DNA of 64,000 nt, from positions 317,517,052 through 317,581,051 of the forward strand of contig OZ005741.1 of NCBI GenBank assembly GCA_963930735.1, in the 5' to 3' direction. The notes under the pieces were generated by a model. The model saw only the letters and a list, made by a program, of their open reading frames with translations. It was not told where the DNA came from and did not search any database. The stretch comes from Dioctria linearis. Taxonomy: Eukaryota > Arthropoda > Insecta > Diptera > Asilidae. This document shows positions 1-10,507 of this stretch, in pieces (within the stretch, counting starts at the first letter, position 1; every line of letters starts with the position of its first letter). A program made the translations under genes and the position numbers.

Positions 1-620
1 AAGAATCGGAGATATTCCCATTGGGCCCATCAAGGAACAGTTTTGTACACCTACAAGCACTCAGGTTCTCCCATCTCTGCTGATGTTTCCTATGAATATC
101 CGCTTTGATGAGAGACCCGATATTCGAGGTGGCAACGCGTACGGCGGGCTCCAGTCCGAGGAACGGAAAATTGGAGCCAGCCCTAGCTAAAAGGTCGGCC
201 CTTTCATCCCCATGATCCCCATGTGACCAGGAAACCCACAGGAGGGACACATTGTTGTGAAAACTCAACTTATCCACTGACGACCTGCAGTCCCCCAGTA
301 ACTTAGACGGTATCCGAGGGCCATTCAGAGCCATCAAGGCTGCCTGACTATCCGAAAGGATAGCGATATCTCTCCCCTTGATTTGCATATCAAGGGCTAA
401 CTTCGCTGCCATTGAGATGGCGAAGACTTCAGCCTGGAAGACAGTGGTGTGTTTTCCAAGTGAGTACTTCATTCCAAAATCAGGCTCAGGACAGTAGACA
501 CCTGCCCCAGCTCCCTCATTAGTGAGAGAGCCGTCGGTGAAGATTTTTAGAGCAGACCGGGGAAGGCACGATAAGGCACCTCCCTCAGTCCACGATTCCC
601 TTGCAGGAAAGCTTACTGTC
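1..620 (-). pseudogene. RNase H domain of a non-LTR retrotransposon, partial
   Basis: One uninterrupted minus-strand frame of about 200 codons runs off the left edge. It reads as a ribonuclease H domain of the kind found at the C-terminus of I/R1-type insect retroposons; the enzyme removes RNA from the RNA/DNA hybrid during target-primed reverse transcription. All four acidic positions are visible: D in TDGSLTNEG, E in VFQAEVFAI, D in ILSDSQAAL and D in DERADLLA. There is no start codon, reverse transcriptase or 3' end, so it is a fragment of a larger element reaching left of the window. Its upstream side ends at a tandem repeat near 616. The frame is open, so the copy may be young. A related C-terminal fragment lies at 63640-64000. 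Confidence 0.8.
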
Positions 621-822
621 GCAAATTTTAAATACGCCAGGGATTGCCTTTTCTATAGTAAATTTTTCAAAAAATAGTTTTTTTCTGTCGCAAACTTTAA
701 ATACGCCAGGGATTGCCTTTTCTATAGTAAATTATTCAAAAAGTAATTTGTTACTGTCGCAAATTTTAAATATGCCAGGGGTTGCCTTTTCTATAGTAAA
801 TTATTCAAAAAATAATTTTTTA
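616..822. repeat. Minisatellite, 69-bp unit x 3
   Basis: Three near-identical 69-bp units start at 616, 685 and 754, each beginning CTGTCGCAAA. Because 69 is a multiple of three, the plus strand stays open for 87 codons with a repeated 23-residue peptide. I regard that frame as a by-product of the repeat rather than a gene. Confidence 0.9.
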
Positions 823-868
823 GCGACGCTCGAAACGAAGCTCAGGAACCATCGCATCCCGTGACATA

Positions 869-1012
869 CCGGTACTGGTACTTAAAACTTTTGAAGTACA
901 AGTCAAGGTATAAGTCCGATATACATATAAGCTTAAGTACCCTATAAGTACCAAAATACGCACTTACTATAAATACCGCCATAACGCTAAGTACTTCAGC
1001 TTTGTCACTGCT
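869..1012 (+). repeat. Left inverted arm, AGTACC-rich repeat
   Basis: This stretch (GGTACTGGTACTT, then AAGCTTAAGTACC, then AAGTACTTCAGCT) aligns in inverted orientation with 7705-7845. The arms bracket the Jockey-like fragment and its nested insertions. A third related segment lies at 17240-17387. Confidence 0.65.
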
Positions 1013-1015
1013 GCT

Positions 1016-1446
1016 AAATAATACAATACAATACAAAAGTTTATTGCCAGTATCCGTACACAAGATTACAAATCTTTTAAGTACTATAAATTTACGAGAG
1101 GGAAAACAATTTTAATAGCTAATTATAAATACATGTATATCTGAGCTTAATAAGAAGATTGTGTGTAAATATAAAAGGTAGGTATATGAAGTTATAAAAC
1201 AAAAAGATTAAAAGTAGTGATAGCAAGAGAAAGCAACAAAATAAAAAGTAAAACGTGAAAAATTTCAAAGAAGGTAAAGCAAAGATGATTGAGCATACAA
1301 GCGGAATATTACGTCACATATTAATATTGTGCAAATTGGTACTTAAAGCCTTCCTGAATGCATTGACGGAGTGCGCATCCTGAACTGACCAAGGAAGTGA
1401 GTTCCAAGCACGAATAATTCGTACAAAGTAGGAGTTCTTCATGACT
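1016..1446 (-). pseudogene. Jockey-like RT ORF C-terminus and 3' tail
   Basis: On the minus strand this is the end of a Jockey-clade second ORF. The typical RAWNSLPWSVQ motif is encoded near 1380-1420, followed by a stop and a short 3' untranslated region. The element ends in AATAAA-like sequence and a (TATTG)n-type tail at 1016-1045. Upstream the frame is cut by the mariner-like element at 1448-2413 and resumes in frame at 2414 once one TA is removed. Thumb and RT parts continue at 2416-2697 and 7147-7735, so these three pieces are one broken element. Confidence 0.75.
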
Positions 1447-1447
1447 A

Positions 1448-2413
1448 ACAGGTGGCAACTAAAAATTGGGAAAAAATTTGGAAGCATACTGAATTTATAT
1501 TATATGTAGCTATATTTTCAACTTACTATTGGTTATAATTATAAACATACTTAATACTTTAGTATAAAATTAATGAATTGCTAAAAGGGCCCATTTTCGG
1601 CATCGTATAGCAACTTTCTAGGAATATGCTCTTTGTACACCTTTCGGGTTCTTTTCTTATACGCGACTTCAATTATTTGATGTTTTTAGCTCTCCATTCT
1701 TGTACACATAAGCGCCCAGTTCACTAAAAAAAAATCTTCGATGGAGCGGCACTGTGGGAGATTTGTAGAATTTTCTTTTTCGGTACAAATGGTATGTTTT
1801 TGAATTGGAGACAATTTTATGGGTCTTCTTCGCATAATGCGCGGATGCTTTGTTTGGCCAAAATATGTAATTTCCCTCCTGGTGATATTTTTTAAGAAAA
1901 GGAACTGAAATTTTTCCCAAAAATTCCCTGTCATACACTTCCTGGTTTATAGCAAGTCCAGCTGTTTTGAAGTATAGCTCGGAAATATCTTTAACAGAAT
2001 CTGGGATATACAACATCACTTTTGCTTCAAACTTCTTCTTAAATTTGTATTTTATACTTGGTGGTGCTTTACTACTATTATCCGTGTAAAAAATGTCATT
2101 CCCGCCATTTGCGGAGCACTTAGCAAGAAACAACTTTCATCATCTGAAATGAGATTTGTTTTTTTGCAATTTCTCTTCGCTGTATTCTGGTGACTTCTGT
2201 TTTTTCCTCACTTTGATGTTAACATTTTTTAACACTTTTCCGACGTATTGTTTTGAAGCCATTTCAACTAATGACTTTATGCGTACAAGTCTCAAAAATC
2301 GTCAGCACAATAGGCACAACCTACTTAGATGTCCTGATATTCCAAAGAATTTACTCATTGCCTACTGAGAAATTATGAAATGAACGTAGTCGCAAATTTT
2401 AGTTGCCACCCGT
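1448..2413 (-). mobile_element. Mariner-like (Tc1/mariner) element with TA duplication
   Basis: The ends are inverted repeats: ACAGGTGGCAACTAAAAATT on the left, and the reverse complement of the right end reads ACGGGTGGCAACTAAAA. TA flanks both ends (1446-1447 and 2414-2415), as expected for Tc1/mariner. The 966-bp body holds a decayed transposase on the minus strand. The insertion lies within the coding region of the Jockey-like element and is therefore younger than it. Confidence 0.85.
1669..2133 (-). pseudogene. Decayed Tc1/mariner-family transposase
   Basis: The minus frame reads as the catalytic half of a DDE_3 (Tc1/mariner) transposase, with recognisable stretches LAINQEVYDREFL, YHQEGNYIFWPN and SAHYAKK. 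The expected catalytic aspartate of the second motif (usually WPD) is Asn here. The C-terminal motif (LPQCRSIEDFF) is in a neighbouring frame at about 1686-1770, so there is also a frameshift. The N-terminal HTH and the first catalytic Asp are not recognisable. The enzyme cannot be functional. It sits between the inverted repeats at 1448 and 2413. Confidence 0.75.
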
Positions 2414-2415
2414 TA

Positions 2416-2697
2416 AGTGCACAAAACGCGGGAGCAAGAATCCGTGGGACCACGAAGAGTATAATGGCTGCAAGTGACAGCTTAAGTATTCAGGCTTATT
2501 ACAACATCTCAGCTTGTAGAATAGAATTAGCGTAATTTTTAGTAAATGAACACGTAGTGAACACCCAACTAGTGTGCCTCTGTACAGTGTGACATGATCA
2601 AATCTTCTTAATTTGTAGACAAATCGGATGCAATCGTTAAAGGGAACTTCTAACCCCCTCAGACAGTTACTATCCAACGTGGAAAGATATACAACAT
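2416..2697 (-). pseudogene. Jockey-like RT ORF, segment after the RT domain
   Basis: The minus frame gives the segment that follows the reverse transcriptase in Jockey-clade ORF2 (LDSNCLRGLEVPFNDC, then CNKPEYLS). Its upstream codons (DVVYLS) continue directly from the frame that stops near 7149, showing that the 4.45-kb block between was inserted into this ORF. Downstream it is cut by the mariner-like element. Confidence 0.7.
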
Positions 2698-2744
2698 CAC
2701 AGAGAAAATATGCTTCATATTATTAATGAATGCCGTTCATTAAA

Positions 2745-3160
2745 TAAAATTCATTGTATTAATGTAAGATTCATCTTTATTATGTAAAAAATCAATATTT
2801 CTGTATTAGAAATTAATGAAATTTCATTACGGCAATTAACTTGAATTCATTAATTTATTCTTACTTGGTATCATGTAATTTTTCATACATATAATGAAAA
2901 ATGTTACATTCAAATAGAAAAATTTATTGAGAATGAAAGTATTTCATTGAAACAATGTAGATTTTCATTATCTTAAATAATAAAATCCTTCATTGCGTTA
3001 ACAATATTTTTTCATTACTCCAATGAAATTTTTTCTTTTCATTAATGAATAAATTTCAAACTTGTATTTGTGTAAAGACGTTAACGAAAAGTTTACATTA
3101 CATTAATGTAACTTTTCACTCAGTACTGAAATTTTTCATTGTGTCAATAAAATTTTACAC
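2745..3160. repeat. Left palindrome-rich arm of the 4.45-kb element
   Basis: AT-rich arm with repeated 13-base palindromes of the form CATT-R-NNN-Y-AATG. Good examples are CATTGTATTAATG (2752), CATTGAAACAATG (2945) and CATTACTCCAATG (3013). Degenerate ones lie near 2825, 2893, 2991 and 3137. The three central bases differ each time. The opposite arm (6500-7100) has the same motif. Confidence 0.75.
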
Positions 3161-3575
3161 TGCTTCCATTTATTTCCTAAATTATTCGACGCATACCATA
3201 TACTTTCAGCATCGATCATAATGTGATAGATATTCAAAGATATTGTACTGGGTAATTGTTAATATTTTTCATTCGGTCTCTTAAAGTGGTTTTTTGATAA
3301 TTGCAGTTATTCTATTGTGAACATTTGGCTGAAAGCAAAGTAAATATATTGTGCTCTAAATTTTTGTATATACCGAACTACGTAGCAAAATATTTGCTTT
3401 AAGTGACAGTGAAGTAATATTGTTGAATAGTATAACTTCCTTCTCGTTGTCTGGTCCGTAAAGTAAGTAAGTACCTACATAGTGAAATTTATTGATCTAA
3501 TCTAAAAGTGTGTCCAGTTAACCTATAACAAAGAAAATATAGTTTTAATCAATTCTTGTTTATGAAATTCTTGTT

Positions 3576-5806
3576 TTGCCTTCAAGAGAACCACTTTTTT
3601 TTTGCCAAGAAGTTAAAAATATCCAATATGTCCCGCACTGTGTTGGCTACAATATAGATCCTAATTTCTTTGGAGATTTTGAAATATTTGAAATGGGAGA
3701 TATCGTAGGTCCTCCAATGAACATAAATAAAACAGCTAAGGGACTTAATATGATTTGTATAAAGCAGTTTGTTCCCCTCCTTTGACTAAACCCAACAAAA
3801 AAAATATCATAAAATTCAAAGCTTGTTACAGTATGCTGAGCGAAAATGACGACTTGTCAGTGTACATTAACCATCCAATGCTTCGCAATATTATGATTGA
3901 ACAAGATTCCGGAGCTGTTGATTCTTCGCCTACACTAAATCACGACATATTAGATTTAAATAGTAATGCTGGAAATAATGCTGAACTTTATGAAGAAACT
4001 TCTATGGAGAATCTAGAGATAAGCACAATGCTTGAACATTTTTCTTAGGTAATGATTGACTCTGTTAACAACACATTGAATAGCATATAATATAATATTT
4101 ATTTCAGCCGAAAATATTACATCCTTAAGATAATTGAAATGCATCATATTCGAGTTGTCTTGAAAAATTATACGTGGGGCACCATTATAAGGTTTGAATT
4201 TAATCTTCGAAAGTGGCATACTGACATTGGGAAGCCTCTACTTCCACCTATAAGTCGAGATTTGACCAATATCCATTTGGAGCTAGCATTAGAAATCGTG
4301 CGAAATGATAGTCCATCAACATCAAGGTCAATATCACCAGAATCAAACTCCTCTATAAACTTATCGGACATACTCAGTGAGTCGAGTCAAATAAAGGACT
4401 TTTACTTGTTAATTATTACGAAGAATATAAATATTTTAAGGCCGAACATAGAGTAATATTAATAAACCTCATAGTACAGTATTTTGAAGATCATAATATT
4501 CATCTTAAATTATCAAAAAGTTACAAGTTAGAACAAGAAATTACGGAAAGGTTTCCAACGGAAATATTAGTAAGTTAATATCATTATAATAATTGACTTG
4601 GTAATTAAAGATTTCGTTTGGATTTACCTTCTTGAGGTTTTCCTTTTCTTGAATTGGGATATCACATCCATAAGTAAAATTTATTGTCTAAAAAACAATA
4701 ACTACTCGAAACTTTGTTATGAATTACAGGAATTTTATCGCAATGGCGTCCGTGGAAAAATTTATATTAAGAATTGTAATATGAAGGCATCTTTTAGATC
4801 CCTAAAACTAAACACCCCCGACCAAAAATTAACATGTAAAGATGACTCCCCGAAGAGCGTCATAGGTAGAGCACTTTTTCTTTTAAATGTGTACTCAAAA
4901 ATTTTTAAACTGATATTAAAAAATTATACTTAAACGCAGCTTTGGATGCAGATGTACAAAACAAAATAAATTATTTACAATATGACAATCTCACATCGGA
5001 CGAATTCGATAGAATATGGATGTCTTTTGTTCAATATTACAAGACAAGAAATTGGTCTCAGTATAAAACCCCAGCTGGATATCGATTGGTAATATGTTAT
5101 GAACGTAATAAGACCGTAAAGCTATTAAATTATTATAATTGTTTAGATTGACATGGACTTTTCCATTGCATTTAAGGAAAATTTGTCTATTCTGGAAGCC
5201 TGGCCAACAAAATTAAATGAAGTGTGTCAATTTCTTAGTAAGGAGGGCCGTATCAAAGATAAAGGTATAAAAGCAGTCACAAACAAAATTTGTGAAAGCC
5301 AAAATTTAACTGAAGGTAAAATAAACTATAAATAAAAATTGTTGTAAATTGTTTAAGTAATTTTTTCTTATATTTTAGACCAAAAAGTGGCAGGAATATT
5401 ATGGAGTTTCCATGGTGCTCTTCCACCTACATCCAGAACAACTATTGAAGATAAAGGTGACAGAAAGCGGTATGTTAAATACAACATCACTGATTCGCAG
5501 CACGCATTTATTTGCATAAAAGGGATCGCGAAAGAACTCGAAGACTATATAGACTTCTTGCAGCATAACAAAACTCCTATTCAACCATTAATACTCGCAA
5601 TAGGTAAAGACATTATTTCCAATACGGAAATAATACTATACTTCGATGGTATAAGATATATTTTAACGAGTTTTTCAAGGGCTGTCGACATTTGTTTTAA
5701 GACTTTCTTTTTATTTAATTTAAAATATCCTGCGGCAGCGTCTAACTTTTGGACATTTATCCAACAATTTTTTTATAACATTAACAGTGGCCAAAAAGTT
5801 TCATGA
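3576..5806 (+). pseudogene. Spliced gene of unknown function in the 4.45-kb element
   Basis: The C-terminal half is a clean gene model: exons 4730-4865, 4940-5088, 5147-5315 and 5379-5806 joined by GT-AG introns of 74, 58 and 63 bp, with codon phase preserved at every junction and a TGA at 5804-5806. The exon before (to 4569; 160-bp intron) also joins in phase. The N-terminal half is damaged: a frame change near 3755, TAG at 4046-4048 just before a likely intron (4049-4107), and a frame change near 4395. Recognisable blocks are a Ser-rich segment, FPTEI, WSQYKTPAGYRL, LPPTSRTT and a C-terminal FNLKYP...FWTFIQ block. From memory, similar blocks recur in multicopy uncharacterised insect proteins; I know no assigned function. 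It could be the element's transposition protein or a captured gene. Confidence 0.55.
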
Positions 5807-6499
5807 GTTGAAGTGCTTTTATCGGACTTGAGCACATATTTAAAAACTTGAAATAAAAATTAGATAAGATAAAAAATTGAAGTTATTAAAATGACTTGTT
5901 ATGTAGTATTAAAGTTAATTTCCACAAGTTATTAAAAATCAAACTTAAAATTTCTGTTAAATTGCATTTAATACAAATTTAATTAGTTCCTTAAATAAAT
6001 TTTTTAAAGATGCTCTTTATTCATTAAAACATTAACTGTGTTTCATTTGAAAATGAAATCACTTAGGATTCTATTCAGAAGCAGAAGTGTCCCAATGGAT
6101 TCCGATCTTTGCGGAGCCCATTGCATTGAAATATTTATTCACGTGATATTTGTACTGGTTGTATTAGTTTAAAGATTTGAAAATTTTTCACTTAATTTTT
6201 AAGTTTTTGCAATGTAATATTAAATTAAAAATTAAAAATTTGGATTTCAGTAACGTATTTTTTTTTTATATTTCCGTATTAACCCCCTGTTAATAAATAC
6301 GACCCCGGTGTTTTTTGTTTAGTAAATTTCTTCAGAACGCGTTGATCTAGTGAGCTGAAATTTTAATTAGTGTTTTCATAAAAATTGTAAATGTTAAAAG
6401 GGTAGGTACGTGAAATCTAAAAATCTATAAAAAAAATTATTAACTTTTTCATTATCATTAATATTGATAAACTTGTTTCGAGGAAAATTGAAAAAACGA

Positions 6500-7100
6500 A
6501 CTTAGCTATTTTTCAATTAATATTTTCATTGAAATAATGTGGAATTTTAATTGAATTACATTCAATTAAATTTAATATATTTGATGTATACAATATACAT
6601 CGCTTTAATTAATGATATAATATATGTATGTAGACATCAAATAATTTAAATTTAATTCAATGTAACTCACTTAAAATTCCACGAAAATGGTCATGATGTT
6701 TTCATAAATACAAAGAAAAGCTATCACTAAGATAATGAAAGTATTTTGCATTAAATCAATTAAATTCTTACATTAAAGGAAGGAAAATATTCGTAAATAT
6801 ATTTCATAAATGCAATGTATGAAATATCATTGGGCTAATGAAAATATTCATTAAAGCAATGAAGCTTCCTACGTCGTGTTAATTAATGCATGCATGGTAT
6901 TAATAAAACTTTTGTTGATAGACTTCATTGTTGCTATGAAATCTGTACATTCCTATAAAGAAATCCCATTTATTATATCAACAACTAGTTTCATTGTTAC
7001 AATGCTAGCTTTCGTTAAAGATTTATAGTTCTAGAAATAATGAATTAACATTCATTAACGTAATGAACCGCTACATTGGAGCAATATTAATGAAAAAAAT
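6500..7100. repeat. Right palindrome-rich arm of the 4.45-kb element
   Basis: Contains six exact or near-exact CATT-R-NNN-Y-AATG palindromes: CATTGAAATAATG (6527), CATTGGGCTAATG (6828), CATTAAAGCAATG (6849), CATTGTTGCTATG (6926), CATTGTTACAATG (6992) and CATTAACGTAATG (7053), plus one with the last base changed at 7074. The motif matches that of the left arm although the surrounding sequence does not align over any length. Confidence 0.75.
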
Positions 7101-7146
7101 AATTTAGATAATGAACATTGTATTTGTGCCTATTTTTGGCTCAGTG

Positions 7147-7735
7147 TACCATACGTAAAATGAAGCAATAATAAACTACGAACCAGCTTTAAGTGAATTT
7201 CGGTATCCAGAATGCCAGCAGACAACCAAAGTGTGCGAAGTCCAGCATAGATCCTCCTAAGAATGACAGTGACATATTCACAGCATCTCATTCGTGTTTC
7301 AAGCATCACTCCTAAAATTGAGGCTTTGTCCTCATACCTCAAAGTGACACCATTCAATAACACGGGCGGAAAATCACAAGCATTCATAGAGCTCAGAGTA
7401 AAAGCTAGTCACTTAGATTTGCTAGGATTCAGCGTGAGATCATTGTCTAATGTCTCACTAAATCCAGGTTAATACGTTCAACACAGTCATCCATTAATCC
7501 AATAGGTCTCCCAAGGTACACCTGCACATCATCAGCATATAAATGGACACTCGCATCCTCAACATAGCAAGGTAGATCGTTAATGTATAAGCTAAACAGT
7601 AGTGGACCCAGAACGGAGCCCTGAGGCACACCACGATTTACTATAAAAGTGTCTGAAAGGTCATTGTAGCCTCTATTAATAGAAGGCGTATTCAAATAAT
7701 TTACACGAGCTGAAGTACTTCTCGTTTCGGCGGAA
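7147..7735 (-). pseudogene. Jockey-like reverse transcriptase fragment
   Basis: The minus strand encodes the catalytic part of a Jockey-clade reverse transcriptase: GVPQGSVLGPLLF, then the active-site YADD box (LYADDVQVYL), then the thumb region down to HFTYG. A frame change separates the YADD part (7447-7695) from the next part (7130-7387). The 5' end is truncated near 7735, where the right AGTACC-rich arm begins; endonuclease and ORF1 are absent. It was the upstream part of the pieces at 2416-2697 and 1016-1446 before the 4.45-kb insertion. Confidence 0.8.
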
Positions 7736-7960
7736 TTTTTAGTAAATGCATATTTTGGTACTTAAGCTAATATATGGGACTTACAAGTAGCAGTACCAGT
7801 ACCTGGACTTGTACTTCAATTTTTTTTAGGTACCAGTATTAGGTTGTACTTGCATTTAAAAAAAATGTAAATCCAAGTCCTGGTACTAATACTAGTACTT
7901 AAGTACCAATACACATAAGTACCTTACAGGTCTGAATCGGATGCAGTTGATATCTCTTCC
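7705..7960 (-). repeat. Right inverted arm, AGTACC-rich repeat
   Basis: Bases 7705-7845 are the inverted counterpart of 869-1012; shared blocks include AGCTTAAGTACC, GAAGTACAAGTC and AAGTACTTCAGCT. Further AGTACC/GGTACT motifs continue to about 7960 and end in ACAGGTCTGAATCGG, which is also seen near 17373. This suggests a foldback-type repeat into whose centre the Jockey-like element inserted. Confidence 0.6.
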
Positions 7961-8044
7961 TTAATATTAATTTCCTCGTGATGTATGTTAAGGATGAATT
8001 TGAATGTACCAGTACCAATACCTAATTAAATATAGAGCAATGCT

Positions 8045-10500
8045 TTTCGGAGCTTCATATTTTTATGTACGTTAATAAATTTTCTTTAACTTAGATAAAA
8101 AAAATAAAAAAAATTTTTTTTTAAGACTTCATAGAATTTTATTCCCCTGTATCTAAACAAGAACTGAACTAAACTGAACTTCTCTAAAAGTAAAACGTCA
8201 AGTTGAAATTATTCTAATTCCCACGGCTTGCTGGCAAGCTTGAGATATGATGACCAAAACTGCAATCGGTGCAATTCCCACAAGCAACTTGGAGATGATG
8301 TGACTAGATGTTATTTTCTGGGAGAAATGGTGCTTACACGTGACTGGGTGTTATAGTCTTCGTTGCATGTACAAATTTACGCGTAGAATGCAATTCATGC
8401 TGCTGAAAATATCAAAGAAAGTGTTATCATAATACAAAAGGTCATCTGCGACAAGACTTTAAAGGTAGGTGGAGTGACAGATTCCCCTTTCATCTCACAT
8501 TTCGCACCACGATTAATTTAAAGTAAATTTGACTTATAAAGTGTTTCAAAATACGTTGTACCGAAAATAAAATATACAACAGTCATCAACCCAGTGTTAA
8601 CTAAAATTAAATAGGTACTCTCTATAGTCAAACATGAATAATATCGATTTGATATAGCGGGTTTATTCTTTTCATCCTCTTATCCTTAAGCGCAATTTCT
8701 AATTTATTGGGTAGAGTTTTTTTTCTAAGTATCGAACAAGCATATATTAAATGCTTAGTGATCCCTTTGGCTTTTACCGTCATGTGGTCGTCGAGCTTCC
8801 ATTATAAGCTTCATCGAACCCTGACTGCATATCCTCTGCACGAAAGGATTTTGCTCTCAGAAGATAAATTCGAATGCAAGAAAAATTGATGCTATCAACT
8901 AAATTGAATTCGCTATTGCAATTGGATGTATAACAAACGGCAGCAACTTCACATGAGTGCATCTCTACTCCGGCACAACGGGTCCATGGAAGGGCTGGAT
9001 GGCGGGAAAGGGTTGAACGATTCATCAATGGAACGTAATGCCGTTTTGTAAGATAACAAATTTTCGTTTGATCCGAAAGAAGAGGATCAGGTTATGGCAA
9101 AGTAATTACCGGTGATAAATGGCACCCAGATAATTCCCTAGTGTGCTTTACCTTGGTGAGTTCACCCTTGTCTTGCCATTTCCATTCCCTTAAAAGCCAA
9201 AAGCGAAGGTGCGAAGGTAAAGTCAGAAAGAAAAACGGAAAAGCTCTGGATAGGATTCATGGGATTCAGCCGCCTTTTATCCGTCTATAACAACTTCAAT
9301 CAATCAACGATGATGATGACATCCACAGCAGCCCTTCATCCACGTCTTTCTTTCTTTTATATTTATTTTTTTATCTTAAATTTCTTCAATTGCCTTTGAG
9401 TGGATTCCTTTATGCAAGAATTTTTACCGTGTATCTGCCTGTGATGTCTTTGGACCGATTTTTTTTTCACCCCCGGACACTCCTCTCATTTCCTTTTTAT
9501 AAAGCAGTTCATTTGACGGATTCAATTGAAGAGAATTTTTCTATTTCTTGCGATTTTATCAATGCACATTGGCAAAAGAACTCAGTTAAAATTGGAGGAG
9601 AAAGCGTCTTCATAGCTCGAGGCGCAGAATTCTGATTCTCATAAACGAAGGCGAATAATAAGATAGAATATAAAAGGAATGGTGTGTATGCATCCTGAAA
9701 GGAGGTTGTGGTTATCAAAATTGGAACTTGACATCGATACTTTAGAAATATTAAAATGGTGGATATAGCTATTGCCAAGCAAGAATCAATTCGAGGCCAC
9801 CCTTTTATGATCTTTTGATTGCAATGGGTGGAATCTATTCTCAATCAAGATAAAAGAGCGAATTTTGAACCGATCGTATAAGTCATAATCAGCTTAAATT
9901 TTCGCATTCGGGACTTGGATAATTATAGCTCTGCTGTGTTAATCTCCGTTATTCGAATCGTATGTTTTCATCACTGACATACATATATAATATCGACCGC
10001 TGGATATTGTAATTTATATGGGCACAATTTAGTACGTCAAAAAGAGTGCATACGTTGGTGCCAACATTAAAAAAAAAAATCCATTAGAGGAAAGTTGAAA
10101 AAGTAAGCACGTAATAAAACCATTCGAATTTCTGCTGCCTTTGGTAAAACAATTTTTATCAGTAATAACCATAAATAATAAAATTTAAGAACATTTATTT
10201 CGACGAACCCACTTATTTATTTGTTGTTTATAGCTCTCTTTCAGTTGGTACTTGGTGCTTAAACAGAACAGAAACTGCTATATAGAAGTGCCCCACTTTC
10301 TGCGGTGTATTTCTATGAACGAAGTCAATATTATACATGTCAGTGGTTTGCATAAAACTAGTAAATATTTTTACTAGAAAATCGTATTCATTAACTAAAG
10401 TATTTACTAACATAGTACTAACTTGTTTCTAATAAAACATGGTACGGGTGAAGCTAAAAACTGAATTTAAAATTACAGTAAAACCAGTCTACTATATATT
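8045..10500. other. Anonymous AT-rich DNA
   Basis: I see no gene, RNA or recognisable element here. The open frames are short, overlap on both strands and show no family motif. A poly-A/T tract lies at 8095-8130. Confidence 0.5.
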
Positions 10501-10507
10501 AAAAATT

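Larger units (their letters stand above)
2698..7146 (+). mobile_element. Unclassified 4.45-kb element with palindrome-rich arms
   Basis: The block interrupts one Jockey-like reading frame: the part ending HFTYG at about 7150 continues as DVVYLSTLDS at 2697. The ends are imperfect inverted repeats: the left begins CACAGAGAAAATATGC, and the reverse complement of the right begins CACTGAGCCAAAAATAGGC. A target duplication is not clear; flanking bases suggest at most 2-4 bp with later change. Both arms are AT-rich and packed with CATT-N5-AATG palindromes. The middle carries one plus-strand, intron-containing gene of unknown function. No known transposase motif is visible. CAC...GTG ends would fit CMC/Chapaev-like or Transib-like DNA transposons, but this is only a suggestion. 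Confidence 0.6.

Noticed and set aside
616..822. CRISPR-like array
   Set aside because: The units are direct repeats without unique spacers, and the sequence is eukaryotic.
601..864. 87-codon plus-strand frame with a 23-residue repeated peptide
   Set aside because: It is produced by the 69-bp tandem repeat, whose length is a multiple of three; it has no gene context.
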